Source of the DNA: Fuchsiella alkaliacetigena
GTDB taxonomy: Bacteria > Bacillota > Halanaerobiia > Halobacteroidales > Acetohalobiaceae
DNA: 64,000 nucleotides
Assembly (NCBI RefSeq): GCF_023227765.1
Contig: NZ_JALKBZ010000012.1
Span: 1 to 64,000 of the forward strand
Direction of reading: 5' to 3'
In this document: positions 1-8,089 of the stretch, piece after piece
Position numbering within the stretch: the first letter of the stretch is position 1
How the letters are laid out: every line of letters starts with the position of its first letter
Position numbers and translations under genes: made by a program
The notes under the pieces: generated by a model
The model's input: only the letters and a program-made list of their open reading frames with translations
Told to the model about the DNA's origin: nothing
Databases searched by the model: none

Positions 1-121
1 GCATTTTTTAAATTCAAACTGAGTATAAGAAATAAGATTGAGTTTTAAAATAAAATTTATTCATGCGATTGCCCTGACTTTTACCTATAAAAACTTGACA
101 CAATCCACCTGATACTTAAAC

Positions 122-150
122 TTGACAAATAAAAATTCTCGTAGTAAGAT
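122..150 (+). promoter_or_regulatory. Predicted sigma-A promoter of the valS T-box transcript
   Basis: A perfect TTGACA at 122-127 is followed after 17 bases by TAAGAT at 145-150. The T-box leader begins about 20 bases further on. A second TTGACA at 95-100 has no well-spaced -10 box, so I prefer the downstream one. Bases 1-121 show no gene. Confidence 0.6.
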
Positions 151-169
151 AATATAAAAATGGATATAT

Positions 170-415
170 TTAAGGCTGTGAAGGAGAGTAGTAGCTAACT
201 TGAACTTGACAGAGAGAGGTGTTCTGAGGCTGCAAGACACCTTAAGTTTTCAGGTTATCGAAGTAGCTCTGGAGCTGATGGACTGAATTTAAAGAGTAGG
301 TTTATTCGGTTGCTAGCCGTTATCTAGTTAGAGTGCTTAACTTTTATAGAATTAAGGTGGTACCGCGGAAATGAAATCTTCTTTCGTCCTTAGCCAAGGA
401 TGGAGAAGGTTTTTT
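170..415 (+). ncRNA. T-box riboswitch leader of valS
   Basis: The antiterminator T-box AAGGTGGTACCGCGG lies at 354-368. Upstream is a Stem I-like region with the GAGAGAGGTG and GCTGCAAGACACC distal elements at about 210-241. The specifier loop reads GAA-GTA-GC at 260-267, so the specifier is probably GTA (valine, 263-265), which agrees with the downstream gene. T-box leaders bind uncharged tRNA and then favour the antiterminator, so valS should be transcribed when charged tRNA-Val is scarce. Confidence 0.93.
378..415 (+). terminator. Intrinsic terminator of the valS T-box
   Basis: The arms 378-392 and 396-409 pair around a short AGCC loop and are followed by six T residues at 410-415. The 5' arm partly overlaps the region the antiterminator would use, as expected for a T-box switch. 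Confidence 0.85.
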
Positions 416-449
416 GATTTTAAATCAATTTTTCAAAGGAGGAAATCAA

Positions 450-3101
450 ATGAGTCAGAATGAGATGGCAACAACTTATGATCCAGCTACTGTAGAAGAT
501 AAGTGGTATCAGTTCTGGATGGAAAATGATTACTTTAGCGGTGATATAAAAGAAGGGGCAGAAGCTTTTTCTATTGTGATGCCGCCGCCTAATGTAACTG
601 GTCAGCTACATATAGGCCATGCTTTGGATAATACTCAACAGGATATACTTACTCGTTGGAAGAGAATGCAGGGTTATTCTACTCTTTGGGTGCCGGGGAC
701 AGACCATGCCAGTATAGCTACTGAAGTTAAGGTAGTGGATAAGATGCGGGAAGAGGAAGGATTGGAAAAGGAAGATGTAGGCAGAGCAGGCTTTTTAGAG
801 AGAGCTTGGGCCTGGAAGGAAGAGTATGGGGGGAGAATTACCGAACAGTTAAAGAAATTAGGTACTTCCTGTGATTGGAGTCGGGAGCGTTTTACTATGG
901 ACGAAGCCTGTTCTAAAGCTGTTACTGAAGCCTTTATTCGTCTTTACGAGGAAGGCTTAATTTATAGAGGAGATTATATTATTAACTGGTGTCCTGACTG
1001 TAAGACTACCCTTTCCGATGTAGAGGTGGAACATGAGGAGATTGCTGGTCATTTTTATCATCTTGTTTATGAATTACAGGATAGCTCAGAGCAGTTAATA
1101 GTAGCTACAACTCGTCCAGAGACTATGTTAGGGGATACGGCTATTGCTGTTAATCCTGATGATGAAAGATATCAGCACTTAATCGGTGAAACAGCTATTT
1201 TACCGATTTTAGAAAGGGAGTTGCCTATTGTTGCTGATGAATTTGTGGACGCAGAGTTTGGAACGGGATTAGTTAAGGTAACTCCAGCTCATGATCCTAA
1301 TGACTTTGAGATAGGACAACGACACGATTTAGAACTAATTAAGGTTATTGATGATCACGGGGTAATGACTGAAGCTGCTGGCAAGTATCAGGGTTTTGAT
1401 CGCTATCAGTGTCGGGAGGAGTTAGTAGCCGACTTAAAAGCACAGGGTAAATTAGTAGAGGTTGAAGAGCACGATCATGCCGTAGGTCACTGTTATCGTT
1501 GTGATACGGTAATTGAACCCTTAGTTTCTAAGCAGTGGTTTGTGAAGATGGAGCCGCTAGCTGAACCAGCCATTGCCGCTGTTAAAGAGGGAGAGACTGA
1601 CTTTATCCCGGAAAGATTTACCAAGGTTTATCTTAACTGGATGGAAAATATTCGGGACTGGTGTATTTCACGTCAACTATGGTGGGGACATCGAATACCA
1701 GTCTGGTACTGTCAGGACTGTGAAGCTGAAATTGTAGCTCGCCAAGAGCCTAGTGATTGTACTGAGTGTGGAAGTGAAGAACTAGCTCAGGATGAGGATG
1801 TACTGGATACCTGGTTTAGCTCTGCTCTCTGGCCCTTTTCTACTTTAGGTTGGCCTGAAAAGACTGAAGAGCTAGAGTTTTATTACCCCACTTCTGTACT
1901 AGTTACTGGGCGCGATATTATCTTCTTCTGGGTAGCTAGAATGATCTTTTCTGGTCTTGAATTTAAGGATGAGGCTCCTTTTAGTGATGTATTAGTCCAC
2001 GGTTTAGTTAGAGATGCCCAAGGTCGTAAGATGAGTAAGTCTTTAGGTAATGGGGTTGATCCCTTAGAATTTATCGATGAATACGGAGCCGATACTTTGC
2101 GCTTTACTCTAATTACTGGTAATACTCCCGGTAATGATATGCGTTTTAGACAGGAAAAGGTAGCAGCCAGTCGTAACTTTGTTAATAAGATCTGGAATGC
2201 TTCTCGCTTTGTATTGATGAATCTTGAGGATTTTGAACCCACAGAGGTTGAAGAATTGAACTATACTTTAGCAGATAGATGGATCATTAGCCGCCTTCAG
2301 CAGACGGCTGAGGAGGTAACTACTGCCTTAGAGAAGTATCAGTTAGGTAATGCTGCTCAAGCTCTATATGACTTTATGTGGAATGAATTCTGTGATTGGT
2401 ATATAGAGTTGATTAAGCCTCGTTTATATCAAGAGGAAGATACTGTAGCTAAGAGTACGGCCCAATATGTAGCTTCTTCAGTTTTAGAAAAGACTTTACG
2501 ACTCTTACATCCTTTTATGCCTTTTATTACCGAGGAAATCTGGCAGCGTTTACCTCAGCAGGGTGAAAGTATTATGTTAGCTGACTGGGTAAGTGCCGAG
2601 GAAGAAAAGCTAGACCAGCAGGCCGAAGAGCAGATGAATGTGTTGATGGATGTGATTAGAGCTATCAGAAATATTCGTAACGAGATGAAGGTGAATCCTG
2701 GTCGAGAGATAACGGCTATTTTGCACCCCAGAAGTGCTGATAGGGCTGAAATTTTAGTTAATGGTAGGGAGTATATTGCTGATTTAGCCAAAGTTTCAGA
2801 AATGAGTATTAAGGAAGAATTGAAAGAGAAGCCGACTCAAGCTTCAACAGCTGTTACAAACGGAGTGGAAGTGATTCTTCCTTTAGCCGGAATGGTAGAT
2901 ATCGATAAGGAGATTGCTAGATTAGAGGAGGAGTTAGAGGAAGTAGAGTTTGAGATTAATAGGGCTCAGGGCAAGTTAGCCAACGAAGGCTTTGTTAATA
3001 ATGCTCCAGAAGAATTAGTTGAGAAAGAAAAAGAGAAGGTTGTTCAGTATAAAGATAAGAAGGAGCAGTTATTAGATCGTTTAGAGATGTTGAACTCTTA
3101 A
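450..3101 (+). CDS. valS: Valyl-tRNA synthetase
   Basis: Class I aminoacyl-tRNA synthetase that charges tRNA-Val in the cytoplasm, 883 residues, the usual length. The HIGH signature is seen in PPPNVTGQLHIGHAL near residue 45 and the KMSKS signature in GRKMSKSLGN about two thirds along. The editing (CP1) domain lies between them and contains ATTRPETMLGDTA. Cysteine pairs CPDC and CQDC..CTEC look zinc-binding. The C-terminus is an acidic coiled coil (about residues 815-883), typical of ValRS. I start at ATG 450 because AAAGGAGG at 436-442 sits 7 bases before it; an in-frame TTG at 414 lies inside the terminator T-run. It is controlled by the T-box leader just upstream. Confidence 0.97.
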   Translation: MSQNEMATTYDPATVEDKWYQFWMENDYFSGDIKEGAEAFSIVMPPPNVTGQLHIGHALDNTQQDILTRWKRMQGYSTLWVPGTDHASIATEVKVVDKMREEEGLEKEDVGRAGFLERAWAWKEEYGGRITEQLKKLGTSCDWSRERFTMDEACSKAVTEAFIRLYEEGLIYRGDYIINWCPDCKTTLSDVEVEHEEIAGHFYHLVYELQDSSEQLIVATTRPETMLGDTAIAVNPDDERYQHLIGETAILPILERELPIVADEFVDAEFGTGLVKVTPAHDPNDFEIGQRHDLELIKVIDDHGVMTEAAGKYQGFDRYQCREELVADLKAQGKLVEVEEHDHAVGHCYRCDTVIEPLVSKQWFVKMEPLAEPAIAAVKEGETDFIPERFTKVYLNWMENIRDWCISRQLWWGHRIPVWYCQDCEAEIVARQEPSDCTECGSEELAQDEDVLDTWFSSALWPFSTLGWPEKTEELEFYYPTSVLVTGRDIIFFWVARMIFSGLEFKDEAPFSDVLVHGLVRDAQGRKMSKSLGNGVDPLEFIDEYGADTLRFTLITGNTPGNDMRFRQEKVAASRNFVNKIWNASRFVLMNLEDFEPTEVEELNYTLADRWIISRLQQTAEEVTTALEKYQLGNAAQALYDFMWNEFCDWYIELIKPRLYQEEDTVAKSTAQYVASSVLEKTLRLLHPFMPFITEEIWQRLPQQGESIMLADWVSAEEEKLDQQAEEQMNVLMDVIRAIRNIRNEMKVNPGREITAILHPRSADRAEILVNGREYIADLAKVSEMSIKEELKEKPTQASTAVTNGVEVILPLAGMVDIDKEIARLEEELEEVEFEINRAQGKLANEGFVNNAPEELVEKEKEKVVQYKDKKEQLLDRLEMLNS

Positions 3102-3123
3102 TTAGAGTTTATTAGGCAATGTT

Positions 3124-3449
3124 GGTATATTGTTTTATTCAAATGATAGAGGACAGAGGAGAGAGGATAGATAAGTTCAAGACATTAAAACCTATTTGAC
3201 AGTGCGCCCTGAAACGACGCTTGGCCTTTAGCTAGTCATTACTCTGGGAAGACTCTGGGAAGCGTTTTTTGCTTCTTGAGGAAGTACTCTTGGGGTGAAT
3301 AAAAACCTTTAAATAATTTCTTGAACTTATGTTTTAATGGCTAGTCAGAACTTAGTCAGATTTTAGTCTGTGTCAAACAGATCTTGAACTTTATTTTTTG
3401 ATCTTAATTTATCATCTATCCTCTGAAATAATAGAATGATATTGTTGTA
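3124..3449 (+). repeat. Dispersed MITE-like repeat, copy A (+ orientation)
   Basis: This fills most of the 493-base gap between valS and folC. Related copies lie at 18314-18762 (same orientation) and 21323-21640 (reverse). The ends are imperfect inverted repeats: AAGTTCAAG at 3173-3181 against CTTGAACTT at 3383-3391, with further pairing between AGAGGATAGAT (left) and ATCTATCCTCT (right). The core 3204-3295 (GCGCCCTGAAACG to GAAGTACTCTTGGGG) recurs inverted in copy C. It holds an 11-base tandem duplication, ACTCTGGGAAG at 3241-3251 and 3252-3262, that copy C lacks. No ORF of note is present. A non-autonomous mobile element is the best reading. Confidence 0.75.
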
Positions 3450-3594
3450 AATCAATAACTTGAATAGCTAATATCAAATAGCTGGTATTAGCTTTTTTCT
3501 CTTTAAACAAGGGATTCGAAATTAAAGTATAGAATTTTAAACTATAGTCTAAAGATTACAAAAACTGATAAGTAGAGAAAAGGAAGTGATAAAT

Positions 3595-4890
3595 ATGGAT
3601 TCAGCAGTTGATTATCTTAACTCTTTAAATAAATTTGGTATTAATCCTGGTTTAGAAAGAATAAAACTATTAATGGAGTATCTAGGTAACCCTCAACAGG
3701 AATACGATACTATTCAGGTAGCTGGTTCTAATGGGAAAGGTTCAACTTCAGTAATGATCAGCTCTATTTTAAGTAAAGCAGGTTATAAGGTGGGGACTTA
3801 TAATTCACCAGAAATTGTTTCTTTTTATGAAAGAATGAGAATTAACGGTGAATACATGGAGCCAGAAGCTTTAGAGCGCCTAACGTCAGAGATCAAACCT
3901 TATTTAAAGCGGATTGAAGATCAAGGTTTAGAGCATCCTACTTTTTTTGAAGTAGTAACTGCTATAGCTTTAAAGTATTTTGCTGAGCAAGAAGTAGAAA
4001 TAGTAGTGTTAGAGGTTGGTTTAGGTGGCAAGTTGGATGCTACTAATGTGGTTAATGGCTTAATAGCAGCTATTACTAATATTAGCTTAGAACATACTGA
4101 GTATTTAGGAGATACTATTGAAGAAGTGGCTATTGAAAAGGGAGGAATTATTAAAGAAGGCAGCAAGGTAGTGACCGGAGTTAAAGATAAAAAAGCCTTG
4201 GCTAAGTTAAAAGAGATTTGCAAAGAGCGAGAGGCAGAATTAATTGAGGCTTCCAAAGCATTAAAAGTGGAGAGGTTAGATAGAAGCTTAGCTGGTCAGA
4301 GCTTTAAAGTACAGAGTCAGCAGATGGTTGCTCAGGTACAGATCCCTTTATTAGGTAAATATCAACGGCAGAATTTAAATCTAGCCTTAGCAGTAATTGA
4401 AGCCTTACCGGCTAAATATGAAATTGAATGGTCAGCTATAGAAGAGGGACTTAAAGTAGTAGAATGGCCGGGCAGATTGGAGTTATTAGGTGAAAAGCCT
4501 TTAATTATTTTAGATGGAGCTCATAATTCGGCGGGAATTAGAGAGTTACGCAAGGTTATTGAAGAAGATTTAGATTATCAGAGTTTAATCTTAGTTTTAA
4601 GTATTTTGGGCGATAAGGATGTAGAGGAAATGCTGGAGATTATTACTCCTATTGCTGATCAAATTATTATTACTCAAAATACTAACGAAAGAGTAGCCGC
4701 TCCTGAGCAGGTAGCTAAGTTGTTGGCGGCTAAAGGAATAGAGGTGCAAGTTATTCCTGAGGTTGAAGCTGCTGTAAAAGAAGCTCTTAAATTAGCAGCA
4801 GCCGAGGACTTAGTTAGTATTAGTGGCTCCTTGTATACTGTAGCCGAGGCTAGAAAGTTTTTAGTAAAAGATATAATAAATCAAAAATAG
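3595..4890 (+). CDS. folC: Dihydrofolate synthase / folylpolyglutamate synthase
   Basis: Adds glutamate to dihydropteroate and/or reduced folates, using ATP, in the cytoplasm. The 431-residue length is normal. The ATP-binding loop VAGSNGKGSTSVMIS is near residue 45, and the Mur-ligase/FolC motif LEVGLGGKLDATN is near 145. ILDGAHN at about 310 marks the C-terminal ligase domain. ATG 3595 is chosen because AAAAGGAAG at 3578-3586 precedes it by 8 bases; an in-frame GTG at 3586 overlaps that ribosome site. valS-folC is a common Firmicutes pairing, here separated by repeat copy A. Folates feed one-carbon metabolism. Confidence 0.95.
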   Translation: MDSAVDYLNSLNKFGINPGLERIKLLMEYLGNPQQEYDTIQVAGSNGKGSTSVMISSILSKAGYKVGTYNSPEIVSFYERMRINGEYMEPEALERLTSEIKPYLKRIEDQGLEHPTFFEVVTAIALKYFAEQEVEIVVLEVGLGGKLDATNVVNGLIAAITNISLEHTEYLGDTIEEVAIEKGGIIKEGSKVVTGVKDKKALAKLKEICKEREAELIEASKALKVERLDRSLAGQSFKVQSQQMVAQVQIPLLGKYQRQNLNLALAVIEALPAKYEIEWSAIEEGLKVVEWPGRLELLGEKPLIILDGAHNSAGIRELRKVIEEDLDYQSLILVLSILGDKDVEEMLEIITPIADQIIITQNTNERVAAPEQVAKLLAAKGIEVQVIPEVEAAVKEALKLAAAEDLVSISGSLYTVAEARKFLVKDIINQK

Positions 4891-4992
4891 CCTGCATAAT
4901 ATTCTAGTAATAAAGATGAGTTTTTTATAAAACTTTAAGGTTAAAAATTACGATATAGTAAGCTTAAAAATTTATTAAAGGAAGTGGTGTGA

Positions 4993-5493
4993 ATGAACTT
5001 TGATAGGTCTAGATTAAAGTCTGGTTTTTCTTTGGCAGCAATGATAATTAGCATGTCCATTTTAGCTAGCGTGGTAGGTTATTTTTTGGGGAGTTGGATG
5101 ATTCAATATGTAACTGCTCCTGAAGAGGAAATGGATGAGGTTCCTAGTGAAGAAGTAGTTTTAGAGGAAGAAATTTCACAAAATGGGGAAGAAGAAAGTG
5201 ATCTTGAAGAGGCTGTTGATTTAGATGCTGCTGAGGAAGGTGAAGAGCTAGAAGACTTAGAACCACAAGAGACTATGGGTGAAGGCCTCTATGAAGTTCA
5301 AGTAGGAGCCTTCTCAAGTGAGGATAATGCCCAAGGGATGGTTAGACAGTTAGAAGACTTAGGATACTCAGCTTATATTACATCTGAAGATCCTTATCGA
5401 GTTCAAGTTGGCGCCTTTGAAGATAAAGAATCGGCTCAAAATTTAGGTCAGCAATTAGAAGAGGATGGCTTTAATTTTTTTATCTCTAATTAA
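4993..5493 (+). CDS. Membrane-anchored SPOR-domain protein
   Basis: The 166-residue protein has one N-terminal membrane segment (about residues 14-38), then a very acidic linker rich in Glu/Asp (about 42-90). A C-terminal SPOR domain carries two internal repeats, YEVQVGAFSSEDNAQ and YRVQVGAFEDKESAQ. SPOR domains bind denuded peptidoglycan glycans at septa, so a cell-wall or division role outside the membrane is likely; the exact role is unknown. This small protein follows folC in several Firmicutes. AAAGGAAGTGG precedes the ATG, and a strong terminator follows at 5511. Confidence 0.85.
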   Translation: MNFDRSRLKSGFSLAAMIISMSILASVVGYFLGSWMIQYVTAPEEEMDEVPSEEVVLEEEISQNGEEESDLEEAVDLDAAEEGEELEDLEPQETMGEGLYEVQVGAFSSEDNAQGMVRQLEDLGYSAYITSEDPYRVQVGAFEDKESAQNLGQQLEEDGFNFFISN

Positions 5494-5510
5494 AAATATA
5501 ATAATTTAGC

Positions 5511-5551
5511 AACTAAAAAGGCTTACTATTGAGTAGGTCTTTTTAGTTTTT
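5511..5551 (+). terminator. Rho-independent terminator after the SPOR gene
   Basis: The arm AACTAAAAAGGCTTACT (5511-5527) pairs, with two G-U pairs, to AGTAGGTCTTTTTAGTT (5532-5548), leaving a 4-base loop and a following T-run. It isolates folC/SPOR from the rnf operon. Confidence 0.85.
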
Positions 5552-5669
5552 AGTTAGGAAGAGGAACATATTTTTTAAAAAAGTATTTTTAAGAGAATTT
5601 TTAGATAAATAAAAAGGAGATTTGAAAAGTTTATAGAAAAGTATCTAATGGAGTGAAGTTTTGCGCAAG

Positions 5670-5754
5670 TATTAGCAGAATATTCAAAAAAATTGTGATA
5701 GTTGAAGCTTCAACTATTTATTTTGCTTAGCTAAGACGATTTATTCTGCTAATA
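5670..5754 (+). promoter_or_regulatory. Nested inverted-repeat leader upstream of rnfC
   Basis: A perfect 13-base inverted repeat, TATTAGCAGAATA at 5670-5682 and TATTCTGCTAATA at 5742-5754, encloses a 20-base perfect palindrome at 5698-5717 and a 10-base palindrome CTTAGCTAAG at 5726-5735. As RNA this would fold into one closing stem with two hairpins inside, ending 16 bases before the rnfC ribosome site. It could be a structured 5' leader or a set of operator sites. I recognise no known riboswitch class. Bases 5552-5669 show no gene. Confidence 0.55.
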
Positions 5755-5786
5755 TATTGCTATCAAATAAGAAAAGGAGTGAAAGA

Positions 5787-7166
5787 ATGAAGGCTAAAAC
5801 TTTTAAACAGGGAGTTCACCCGCCTCATAAAAAGGAAGCTACTAAAGATAAAAGCTTAAAGCCGGCTGAGTTGCCGAGCGAAGTAGTAATTCCTTTACAA
5901 CAACATATTGGGGCTCCTTGTGAACCATTAGTCGAGAGAGGTGATAAGGTAAAGGTAGGGCAGAAGATTGGCGAGAGCGAAGCTTTTGTTTCGGCTCCAG
6001 TTCACGCCAGTATTTCCGGAGAAGTGACTGATGTTGGTCTGGTTGAGGTGACCGGGGTTGGTCTAATGACTACCACTCAGGAAGTTATGGCAATTACTAT
6101 TGCTGCTGATGGAAAGGACGAGTTTCACGAAAGTGTAGAGCCTAAGGGGGACCTAGAAAGCTTATCAGCTGCTGAATTGAGAGATATTGTTTATGAAGCT
6201 GGTATTGTAGGTTTAGGTGGAGCAACCTTTCCTGCTCATGTTAAGTATGCTGTACCGGAAGATAAGAGTGTGGATACGGTTATTCTCAATGGAGCAGAGT
6301 GTGAACCTTATTTAACGGTAGATCATCGAACTATGGTAGAAATGCCGGAGAAAGTAGTCTATGGGCTGAAAGCAATTATGAAGATGACCGATGCTAAAGA
6401 AGGTCAGATTGGTATTGAGTTAAACAAGCCTGATGCTATTGAAGCTATGCAGGAAGCAACTAGTGATCAAACTAACATCAAAGTTGTTCCCTTGGAGGTT
6501 AAATATCCTCAAGGAGCAGAGAAACAGTTGATTGATGCTTGTTTAGGCAGAGAGGTACCTTCTGGAGGTTTACCATTGGATATAGGAGTTGTAGTTAATA
6601 ATATAGGTACTGCTGTAGCTATAACTGAGGCTATTCAAGAAGGGAAGCCTTTGATTGAGCGAACTGTTACTGTTAGTGGAGAAGGAATTAAGAAGCCTCA
6701 AAACTTAGTTTTTAGAATAGGAACTAATGTTAAGGAGCTAATTGAGCAGTGTGGAGGTTTGAAAAAGTATGTAGATCGAGTTGTGTTAGGTGGTCCAATG
6801 ATGGGGAATGCTCAGCACGATGTCGATGTTCCTGCTACCAAAGGAACCTCAGGTATTTTAGCTCTAAGAAGTCACGAGATAAGTAAATATGAACCTAAAA
6901 ACTGTATTCGCTGTGCTAGGTGTGTAGATGTTTGTCCAATCTTTTTACTACCTACTGCTTTATATAAGTTTGCTAAGGCAGATATGGTAGCTGAATCTAA
7001 GATGGAGCAGACTGAAATGATTAACAAGTTAGATGAGTATAATGTTTTCGACTGTATTGAATGTGGTTCTTGTTCTTATATCTGTCCAGCTAAGATACCA
7101 TTACTGCATTGGATTAGATTAGGTAAAAATGCTTTAGTGGCAGAACAGAGAAAAAATGATGAATAG
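5787..7166 (+). CDS. rnfC: Rnf complex subunit C (NADH-side iron-sulfur protein)
   Basis: Peripheral subunit of the Rnf ferredoxin:NAD+ oxidoreductase, carrying the NAD(H)/FMN site and two [4Fe-4S] clusters. The 459-residue protein has the typical start KTFKQGVHPPHKK, the nucleotide-binding region GIVGLGGATFPAHVKY, and cluster motifs CIRCARCVDVCP and CIECGSCSYICP near the C-terminus. ATG 5787 is chosen because AAAGGAG sits 8 bases upstream; an in-frame TTG at 5757 precedes the ribosome site. It is first in rnfCDGEAB, the order found in Clostridia and acetogens. Confidence 0.96.
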   Translation: MKAKTFKQGVHPPHKKEATKDKSLKPAELPSEVVIPLQQHIGAPCEPLVERGDKVKVGQKIGESEAFVSAPVHASISGEVTDVGLVEVTGVGLMTTTQEVMAITIAADGKDEFHESVEPKGDLESLSAAELRDIVYEAGIVGLGGATFPAHVKYAVPEDKSVDTVILNGAECEPYLTVDHRTMVEMPEKVVYGLKAIMKMTDAKEGQIGIELNKPDAIEAMQEATSDQTNIKVVPLEVKYPQGAEKQLIDACLGREVPSGGLPLDIGVVVNNIGTAVAITEAIQEGKPLIERTVTVSGEGIKKPQNLVFRIGTNVKELIEQCGGLKKYVDRVVLGGPMMGNAQHDVDVPATKGTSGILALRSHEISKYEPKNCIRCARCVDVCPIFLLPTALYKFAKADMVAESKMEQTEMINKLDEYNVFDCIECGSCSYICPAKIPLLHWIRLGKNALVAEQRKNDE

Positions 7167-7177
7167 GAGGGTAAAGA

Positions 7178-8089
7178 ATGAATAGAGGAAGTGACTTAAC
7201 AGTAACTTCATCGCCTCATTTTAGAGATGATGATTCAGTCTCTAAGATAATGTTTAACGTAATTTTGGCTTTGATACCAACTCTAGTTGTAGGCGTTCTT
7301 CACTTTGGTTTATCTGCTTTACTGATAATTATAACTTGTTGTGTAACCGCTTTAGTTGCTGAAGCAGTTTCTCAAAAAGTTAGAGGAGTAGAAATTACCA
7401 TTAGCGATGGTAGTGCTTTAGTAACTGCTTTGTTATTGGCTTTGAGCTTACCGCCGCGCTTACCGTTATGGGTGGCTGTAATTGGTACTTTAGTAGCAAT
7501 TATTTTAGGTAAGCAGCTTTTTGGGGGTCTAGGTTATAACTATTTCAATCCAGCTTTAGTTGGGCGAGCTTTTTTATTAGCTGCCTTTCCAGCTGCAATG
7601 ACTGAATGGTTTGAACCCTTCTCCTTTGCAGCAACTAGTGCTACTCCTTTAGAAGGAGGAGAGGCTGGCTATGCTTATCTCTTTTTAGGAAATGTATCTG
7701 GCTCTTTAGGAGAGGCTTCTGCTTTAGCTGTATTACTTGGTGGTTTATATTTATTGTATAAAGGTTATATCGATTGGAGAATTCCAGTTGGTTATATAGG
7801 GACTGCCTTTATATTAACTGCTATTTTAGGAGGAGATCCTGTTTTTCATGTTTTAGCTGGAAGCTTGCTAATCGGTGCTTTCTTTTATGCTACTGATATG
7901 GTTACTACTCCTATTACTAGAAAGGGACGTTGGATTTTTGCTATTGGAGCAGGGATTTTGTTAGTAGTAATTCGTAATTATGCTAACTATCCTGAAGGAG
8001 TGCTGTTCTCCATTTTATTGATGAATATGTTTGTACCGATTATTGATAGATATACGGTACCAGCCATCTATGGGGAGGTGAGTGAATAA
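7178..8089 (+). CDS. rnfD: Rnf complex subunit D (membrane flavoprotein)
   Basis: Integral membrane subunit of Rnf, homologous to NqrB, part of the ion-translocating path. The 303-residue, very hydrophobic protein has about eight to ten membrane helices. SATPLEGG near residue 154 is the expected covalent FMN attachment site; the threonine is about T156, loaded by ApbE. NYFNPALVGRAFLLAAFP is a family-conserved stretch. GGAGGG lies 9 bases before the ATG and 11 bases separate it from rnfC. It overlaps rnfG by one base, suggesting coupled translation. Confidence 0.95.
   Translation: MNRGSDLTVTSSPHFRDDDSVSKIMFNVILALIPTLVVGVLHFGLSALLIIITCCVTALVAEAVSQKVRGVEITISDGSALVTALLLALSLPPRLPLWVAVIGTLVAIILGKQLFGGLGYNYFNPALVGRAFLLAAFPAAMTEWFEPFSFAATSATPLEGGEAGYAYLFLGNVSGSLGEASALAVLLGGLYLLYKGYIDWRIPVGYIGTAFILTAILGGDPVFHVLAGSLLIGAFFYATDMVTTPITRKGRWIFAIGAGILLVVIRNYANYPEGVLFSILLMNMFVPIIDRYTVPAIYGEVSE

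Noticed and set aside
414-449. Longer valS start at TTG 414
   Set aside because: It lies in the T-run of the T-box terminator, has no ribosome site and adds 12 residues not typical of ValRS; ATG 450 has AAAGGAGG in front.
1883-2242. Minus-strand open frame inside valS
   Set aside because: It is fully inside valS, has no family motifs or ribosome site and reads as the complement of conserved synthetase sequence.
3124-3449. Repeat copy A as a long terminator of valS
   Set aside because: The inverted ends are far apart and imperfect with no stable hairpin plus T-run; related copies occur in other contexts and in both orientations.
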